From Endozoicomonas sp. NE40 (lineage in GTDB: Bacteria; Pseudomonadota; Gammaproteobacteria; Pseudomonadales; Endozoicomonadaceae): 64,000 bases of DNA. Shown piece by piece: positions 59,803-64,000 of this stretch (its first letter is position 1; every line of letters begins with the position of its first letter). The notes beneath the pieces were generated by a model. The model saw only the letters and a program-made list of their open reading frames with translations, had not been told where the DNA came from and ran no database searches. The position numbers and the translations under genes are program-made. The stretch lies in assembly GCF_040549045.1 (NCBI RefSeq), contig NZ_JBEWTB010000002.1, forward strand, positions 3,310,001 through 3,374,000, given 5' to 3'.

Positions 59803-60345
59803 ATGTACCGAATAACAACTATATTGCTTTTCGTCTTGATGCTTACTGGTTGTGACCAGAGAACCCTGCCTCAAAAAAACTACAAGCTGGATGAAGGGGT
59901 CATGACGCTTCTGCTTGATGCCAAAGAAGACGCAATCCGGCGCAAGGATGCCGCTGCCGTAAAAGGCTTTTATTCAAAAGATGTGGTGATGGACATAACT
60001 GGCCCAAGAGGTCAGATGTTTCAGAGTACCTACAAAATGGTGTCCAGACAGGCTGAGATAAACGCCGAGTACGGTAAGGACTTTTACACCGAGGTTCTGG
60101 AGCGCGTGGTATACGTTTCAGCCAACCAGGAGAAAGCCGTCGTACAGCAGCGTATCAGAGAATCCTGGCTGTTCAACTCCCACTTTAATGATGTCATGGT
60201 GGAATCTGTGCATCGCATGGAGTGGGAGTTGGTGAATAACATTCCACAGATCACCCGTGCCAGCAAGCGCATTCTGGATCGCAGGGTACTGAATGAAGTT
60301 GACCGTCAGGTACCTCCGGAGCAGCACCTGTTGAATGATGCCTGA
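59803..60345 (+). CDS. Lipoprotein of unknown function, 180 residues, NTF2/SnoaL-like
   Basis: The leader MYRITTILLFVLMLTGCDQ ends in a lipobox at Cys17. The mature part reads like an NTF2/SnoaL-type cone: an N-terminal helix (MTLLLDAKEDAIRRKDAAAV) leading to FYSKDVVMDITGP, then beta strands (EVLERVVYVSANQEKAVVQQRIRES). The fold assignment is inference from pattern. No catalytic motif and no partner. It converges on holA. Confidence 0.65.
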   Translation: MYRITTILLFVLMLTGCDQRTLPQKNYKLDEGVMTLLLDAKEDAIRRKDAAAVKGFYSKDVVMDITGPRGQMFQSTYKMVSRQAEINAEYGKDFYTEVLERVVYVSANQEKAVVQQRIRESWLFNSHFNDVMVESVHRMEWELVNNIPQITRASKRILDRRVLNEVDRQVPPEQHLLNDA

Positions 60346-60364
60346 CGACTGCGTGAACAGCCGG

Positions 60365-61402
60365 TCAGATAACCGGCGCTCCTGCCAGTGTCATTGATAG
60401 GGTCAGCAGCTCGTCCCACTCGTTGACCGGGGTCAGCCCCTTTATTCCCTGGTCAATAACGCCTGCATGTTCCAGCATCTGACGTAACTCACGTTCCGAC
60501 TGGCGGCTCATGCCTTTTTCCAGAAGCCCCCGGCGCTTCTTCAGCATAAAGGGTGAAAAACCGTGCGCCCTGGCTGCCTGCTCTATTGCCAGCTCTGTAC
60601 TGATTCCCCTGGATTTAAGCCGGCTCAGGTGGCATAGCAGGCGGATTTCTCTGGCCAGCGCCCAGAGCACAATGGGGGGTTCAATGCCTTCGGACCTGAG
60701 ACCGCCAAGAATACGAACGGTATTCCTGACATCGCCCTGCAGAGCCGTATCGGCAAGCTGAAACACATCAAAGCGGGCATTATCTGAAACCACTTCCCGA
60801 ACGGTATCGACATCAATGATGTTGCCGTTTGCCAGCAGCTTCAGTTTTTCAATTTCCTGGGCAGCCGCCAGCAGGTTGCCTTCAATCCTTTCAGCCAGCA
60901 GGGCGACGGCATCCTTTGATGCCTCGTAACCAGCCATCTTAAAGCGATGGGCTACCCAGCCGGGCAGTTGCCGGTGTTCAACCGGCCAGACCTGGATAAA
61001 TACACCGGCTTTTTCCAGTTGCTGAAACCACTTGGCTTTCTGCGTCGCAGCATCAATCCGGTCGGTAATGATCAGCAACAGGTTATCCGGTGAGGGATTC
61101 TGCAGGTACTCCTGCAGCGCCTTGCGTCCCCTGTCTCCGGGTTTGCCATTAGGCATCCGCAGTTCCAGAATCTGTTTCTCGGCAAACAGTGACAGCGAGT
61201 TGGCTGTTTCCAGAAACTCGCTCCAGTCAAAACTGTTATCAATATGGTAGGTGTGCCGCTCTGTAAACCCGCGCTGGCGAGCCTCCTGACGGATGGCATC
61301 GCAACATTCAGATACTTGCAGGGGTTCGTCGCCACTGACGATGTAAATGCTACTCAGCTGGCGCTGTAACTGCGCTCCAAGCTGCTCAGGTTTTAACTTC
61401 AT
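60365..61402 (-). CDS. holA: DNA polymerase III subunit delta
   Basis: A 345-residue clamp-loader subunit that opens the beta sliding clamp. The start MKLKPEQLGAQLQRQLSSIYIVSGDEPLQVSE and the RQEARQRGFTER block are typical HolA. NLLLIITDR and NLLAAAQEIEKLKLLA follow in the AAA-like domains, and ALAREIRLLCHL lies in the C-terminal collar. Length equals E. coli HolA (343). Its ATG overlaps the lptE stop by four bases (ATGA), the conserved lptE-holA pairing. leuS, commonly upstream, is absent. Confidence 0.96.
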   Translation of the reverse strand: MKLKPEQLGAQLQRQLSSIYIVSGDEPLQVSECCDAIRQEARQRGFTERHTYHIDNSFDWSEFLETANSLSLFAEKQILELRMPNGKPGDRGRKALQEYLQNPSPDNLLLIITDRIDAATQKAKWFQQLEKAGVFIQVWPVEHRQLPGWVAHRFKMAGYEASKDAVALLAERIEGNLLAAAQEIEKLKLLANGNIIDVDTVREVVSDNARFDVFQLADTALQGDVRNTVRILGGLRSEGIEPPIVLWALAREIRLLCHLSRLKSRGISTELAIEQAARAHGFSPFMLKKRRGLLEKGMSRQSERELRQMLEHAGVIDQGIKGLTPVNEWDELLTLSMTLAGAPVI

Positions 61403-61998
61403 TCCCGGGCCTCAAGTGCCTCCAGCTCTTTTTTGCGGACTTCCCGGGCGCGCTCGGCTTCCTGTCGCAGAGAGTCTCCCGACATGGCAGCAACCCGGCG
61501 AACCGTCGTGTTGATAATGTCCTGACGCAACTCATTGAAGATAATACGCTCCTCGTTGCTGGAAGCGTTGGACTGATTCTGGTCCTGGGTAAAGAAACGC
61601 TCGTTACTCAGCTCCATGGGGGTAAACAGCTTCAGGCCGTCATCGGTTTCCAGCTGGTAAGTGACCGTCAGTGTCAGCAGTCGCTCGTAGCTGCCAGCAC
61701 TGGACTGGGAGCGTTGACCGGTATCCTGGTTGATACGGGTGATTACCAGCCGATAAGGGGCGTCATCGTTAATGCTGATGCCTGTCAGGCTCAGGGCTCT
61801 TCTGAGATCCCGGACAAAGGTTCGGTCAGACCCTGTAACAGACAGTTCGGACAGTTCGCTGGCAATATCCATTTGTCCACGCAGCTGAAATCCACACGCC
61901 GTTAACAGGCTGGTGACCAGCAACAAAGGCAGGATGGTACGCCATTGAAGGTATCTGGCCTGTTGTGTTGCTCGTTGCATTAATAGCTGTCTGAACAT
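61399..61998 (-). CDS. lptE: LPS-assembly lipoprotein LptE
   Basis: A 199-residue outer-membrane lipoprotein that plugs the LptD barrel and helps insert lipopolysaccharide. The lipobox is LLTACGFQLRG, where GFQLRG is the family signature. The domain ends with a Glu/Arg-rich coiled tail. The chosen ATG (MFRQLLMQR) has GGAGAG 4-5 bases before it; a longer frame exists upstream without such a site, and a shorter start (MQRATQQ) is possible. lptD is not in the window. Confidence 0.93.
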   Translation of the reverse strand: MFRQLLMQRATQQARYLQWRTILPLLLVTSLLTACGFQLRGQMDIASELSELSVTGSDRTFVRDLRRALSLTGISINDDAPYRLVITRINQDTGQRSQSSAGSYERLLTLTVTYQLETDDGLKLFTPMELSNERFFTQDQNQSNASSNEERIIFNELRQDIINTTVRRVAAMSGDSLRQEAERAREVRKKELEALEARE

Positions 61999-62084
61999 GA
62001 TCTCTCCATAGCACACAAGAACGACGGTTAATCGCTCAACAATAACATGCTGACCTGTTGTGGTTAAAGGGAAGGATGACACTG

Positions 62085-62969
62085 CTACCGCTGTTTCAGG
62101 TGGTCAACATCCAGAAGCAGTTGCTCTGTTATGATAAACGCCGTGTTTTCCCGGTAATAAGCCGCTTCATTGATAAATATGGGGTAGCCTGAACGCCCCG
62201 TATGGGGAAGTGTTTTGCCTTGCAGGGTAAAGAAAGCCGGGTCGCCCGTATCAAGCCAGATGAAATCCCGGTCCTGAAGCTGCTTATGTACCATTGCCGT
62301 CAGGTCGCCAGATGCAGATCTGGGGTAAAGTACCCGTTCACAGACTCTGTAGGCTGTTAGGGTGTCTGGCAGATTGATGGGGTGTTGATGGTGGCTCAGG
62401 TTTATAAATTCCACCAGTGACGCTATGACCTCCTCGGTTTCAAGCAGTAAATCATGCCGAATCACTGCATTGGCGATCGGACCAACTTCAATGGTCAGGC
62501 CAAATTCACAGATACTGTTCAGGGTGCGGCTGTATTTCTGGTCGAGGTCACTGAGAATCAGTTTGATTCCGGGGTGTTTTTGCTGTGCATAAGCAGCCGC
62601 CTGAAGATTAAAAGGTGACCGGTCACGCAGTATCAGGGTCATGCCCATATTGGCGGTTGTGCTGTGCAGATCAATCAGAAAGCGGTGGCGGTTGGGTCTG
62701 GGGCCCAGCTGGCGGTTGATCTCCCGGGCTCGAAGGTGTTCATAGCAGGTGCAGCCGCTGGCTGAAAGCACATCGTCACTGAAGCAGCGGTTCAGGTCTT
62801 CATCAATAAAGCGAACGCCGGCCTTTGTTGCCCTGGGGTTGGCCAGAAGCGTCGATACGCTGATGTTACTGTTCTGATAGGTTCCGAGACTGTCTAATCG
62901 CTGAATAATGGTGGGGCCAAGGTATTCGTTGCCATGAGTTCCCCCTGTCAGCGTAATTTCCTGAATCAT
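62085..62969 (-). CDS. Aspartoacylase (zinc deacylase, ASPA-like)
   Basis: A 294-residue M14-type zinc enzyme that hydrolyses N-acetyl-aspartate or similar N-acyl amino acids. The metal site is HGNE in GGTHGNEYLG (His12, Glu15), with the third ligand in LIDLHSTTANMG. NPRATKAGVRFIDEDLNRCF supplies the substrate-binding Asn-Arg pair and the DLNR segment, and LTIEVGP carries the catalytic Glu. Length is normal (human 313; bacterial about 300). 86 bases upstream of lptE on the same strand, so it may lead a transcript with lptE-holA. Confidence 0.9.
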   Translation of the reverse strand: MIQEITLTGGTHGNEYLGPTIIQRLDSLGTYQNSNISVSTLLANPRATKAGVRFIDEDLNRCFSDDVLSASGCTCYEHLRAREINRQLGPRPNRHRFLIDLHSTTANMGMTLILRDRSPFNLQAAAYAQQKHPGIKLILSDLDQKYSRTLNSICEFGLTIEVGPIANAVIRHDLLLETEEVIASLVEFINLSHHQHPINLPDTLTAYRVCERVLYPRSASGDLTAMVHKQLQDRDFIWLDTGDPAFFTLQGKTLPHTGRSGYPIFINEAAYYRENTAFIITEQLLLDVDHLKQR

Positions 62970-63049
62970 GATTGGCTCGTTATTGTTTATCAGGTGTCTG
63001 GTTTATTAAAACATAGATGATCAGCGAAGTGACGAGGAGGGCATTCAGT

Positions 63050-63076
63050 GTGTGCAGCCTACGGGCTGCTGCACAC
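63050..63076. terminator. Hairpin between the small unknown and aspartoacylase
   Basis: GTGTGCAGC and GCTGCACAC form a perfect 9-bp stem around a 9-base loop, without a T run on the minus strand. It lies 20 bases after the minus-strand small gene and may end it. Confidence 0.5.
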
Positions 63077-63095
63077 AGAGGTGAGATTAAATCAA

Positions 63096-63323
63096 TCAGC
63101 CGTGTTCTTTTATAATGCGCAGACAGGCTTTACGACAGATGTCTGAACGGGTTGAAGATGGCAGAACCACACCATGCTTTCTGAGTTCTTTATCAAGTGT
63201 TGGCCACTCCTCCAAAGTGCCGCTGATATAACCCAGTGCTGCCTGGCGAATAGGCAGAGATACAGAATCGTAAGACGTGCCAAAACTGGACATGATTTTT
63301 TTTTGCTTCCCTGATCGTTTCAT
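63096..63323 (-). CDS. Small basic hypothetical protein, 75 residues
   Basis: Starts MKRSGKQKKIMSSFG and continues as a soluble, Lys/Arg-rich, probably helical protein (ELRKHGVVLPSSTRSDICRKACLRII). It has no signal peptide and no family I recognise. TTGGGGGGT lies 6 bases before the ATG, so translation is likely. The MSSFG start ten codons on is an alternative. It is a single gene on the minus strand, divergent from the MFS gene, and closed by a hairpin. Confidence 0.55.
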   Translation of the reverse strand: MKRSGKQKKIMSSFGTSYDSVSLPIRQAALGYISGTLEEWPTLDKELRKHGVVLPSSTRSDICRKACLRIIKEHG

Positions 63324-63590
63324 AGATACCCCCCAATAGCATTTAATTTGCTTTGGAAATTATTATTCATGAAAACAATTCATCTATTGACTGATGCTGT
63401 TGGCTTCATGGTTTATTGTGTTCTACGACACATTAATGTACGCAAGTTACATGCCTGTTACAGGGAATGGGATAGGGGTAAATACTTAGTCAGTATTGCG
63501 TGTTGATTTGGATTAATTTGGAACCGGTTACAATTCTGTGCCTGATAGAGGTTGCCAGATTTTGGTTAATTATTATCAAGCAAACGACTC

Positions 63591-63619
63591 CTGACGCTTA
63601 TCCTGTTCAGTGATATGAT
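63591..63619 (+). promoter_or_regulatory. Candidate sigma-70 promoter of the MFS gene
   Basis: CTGACG (63591) and TATGAT (63614) are separated by 17 bp, 45 bases before the ATG. The rest of the 340-base gap (63324-63590) is AT-rich and holds no gene I can support. Confidence 0.45.
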
Positions 63620-63663
63620 GGCGAAGTATACGACAAAGAATAATTAAAAAAACGGAACCCCTT

Positions 63664-64000
63664 ATGTACAAGGCCAGCTTAGAGCCTCTGTCAATTCGCC
63701 TTGCTGTTATGCTGGCAGCCCTGGTTGCTATTGGTCCCTTTGCTATCGACACTTATCTTCCTGCCCTTCCAGCCATGGCAAAAGGCTTTAATGCTTCGGC
63801 TGCCAGCCTGCAATTAACCGTAAGTTTTTATTTTATTGGTGCTGCGGTTGGGCAAATAATCGGCGGCCCGGTTTCGGATAGTAAAGGCCGCAAGCCGGTT
63901 GCCCTGTTGGGATTGAGCATTTTTTTAATGGCCAGCCTGCTGATCAGTATGGCGGAAACGGTTAACCAGCTTCTGTTATTTCGTTTTATACAGGCGCTTG
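63664..64000 (+). CDS. Bcr/CflA family MFS drug efflux transporter, 5' part (truncated by window end)
   Basis: 112 codons of an inner-membrane major facilitator, open to the last base. IDTYLPALPAMAKGF in TM1 is the Bcr/CflA signature (IDxYLPALP). GGPVSDSKGRKPVALLG is the MFS loop 2-3 motif (GxxxDxxGRK/R). Four TM helices are visible so far, the last breaking off at RFIQAL. Family members export bicyclomycin, chloramphenicol or sulfonamides with a proton gradient. The rest lies outside the window. Confidence 0.9.
   Translation, partial: MYKASLEPLSIRLAVMLAALVAIGPFAIDTYLPALPAMAKGFNASAASLQLTVSFYFIGAAVGQIIGGPVSDSKGRKPVALLGLSIFLMASLLISMAETVNQLLLFRFIQAL

Overview
The window looks like a chromosomal piece of a marine gammaproteobacterium. 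Gene content and order (proA-rsfS-rlmH-mrdA-rodA-mltB-rlpA-dacA-ybeD-lipB-lipA, holA-lptE, ilvA/rpiA divergent, a DUF3581-type gene, mpl-ubiX, a PPi-type phosphofructokinase) fit the Oceanospirillales/Pseudomonadales side. The mix of Endozoicomonas-like secreted or effector-like unknowns suggests Endozoicomonadaceae. That placement is inference from gene content; no search was run.

Layout. 1-2.6 kb: 3' part of a 23S rRNA, a 5S rRNA and its terminator. 2.7-6 kb: SDR oxidoreductase, ilvA facing rpiA, and an unlisted 41-codon membrane mini-protein. 6.3-11.3 kb: complete branched-chain amino acid ABC operon livK-H-M-G-F, followed by a second membrane mini-protein (38 codons) with its own promoter-like sequence. 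11.7-18.7 kb: signalling operon with a very large hybrid sensor kinase (broken by a one-base frameshift), stand-alone CheR and CheB, and a REC-PAS-GGDEF diguanylate cyclase. 18.7-24.2 kb: AbgT-type transporter behind a consensus FNR box, PPi-type PFK, and mpl-ubiX. 24.2-27.8 kb: minus-strand run of poorly known proteins, a lipoprotein cytochrome c and a polysaccharide deacetylase. 27.9-36.3 kb: trmH-tesB, DedA, ferredoxin reductase, hrpB with a degenerate RmlD-like protein, and a REC-PAS-histidine kinase. 36.3-40.3 kb: accessory region with one long unknown gene apparently split into three overlapping frames, opposite a secreted acidic protein. 40.5-51.5 kb: conserved cell-wall and lipoate block. 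51.7-54.5 kb: DUF3581 protein, a secreted unknown behind a C10 tract, and a nitroreductase. 54.3-58.5 kb: ilvD with an unusual leader, LysE and NSS transporters. 58.6-63.3 kb: two lipoproteins, aspartoacylase-lptE-holA, and a small unknown. The window ends inside a Bcr/CflA-type MFS efflux gene.

How it works together. Three blocks touch branched-chain amino acids (liv uptake, ilvA, ilvD), but they are separate units. The wall block links precursor recycling (mpl), elongation (mrdA, rodA), hydrolysis (mltB, rlpA, dacA) and lipoylation (lipB, lipA). The signalling operon probably feeds methylation-type adaptation and cyclic-di-GMP output from one periplasmic sensor. The points most worth checking are the broken multi-frame gene at 36.3-39.4 kb, the histidine-rich sensor loop and frameshift in the hybrid kinase, the poly-C tract before a secreted protein, the two membrane mini-proteins, the FNR box placed to repress, the ilvD leader, and the RmlD homologue that has lost its catalytic Tyr and Lys.
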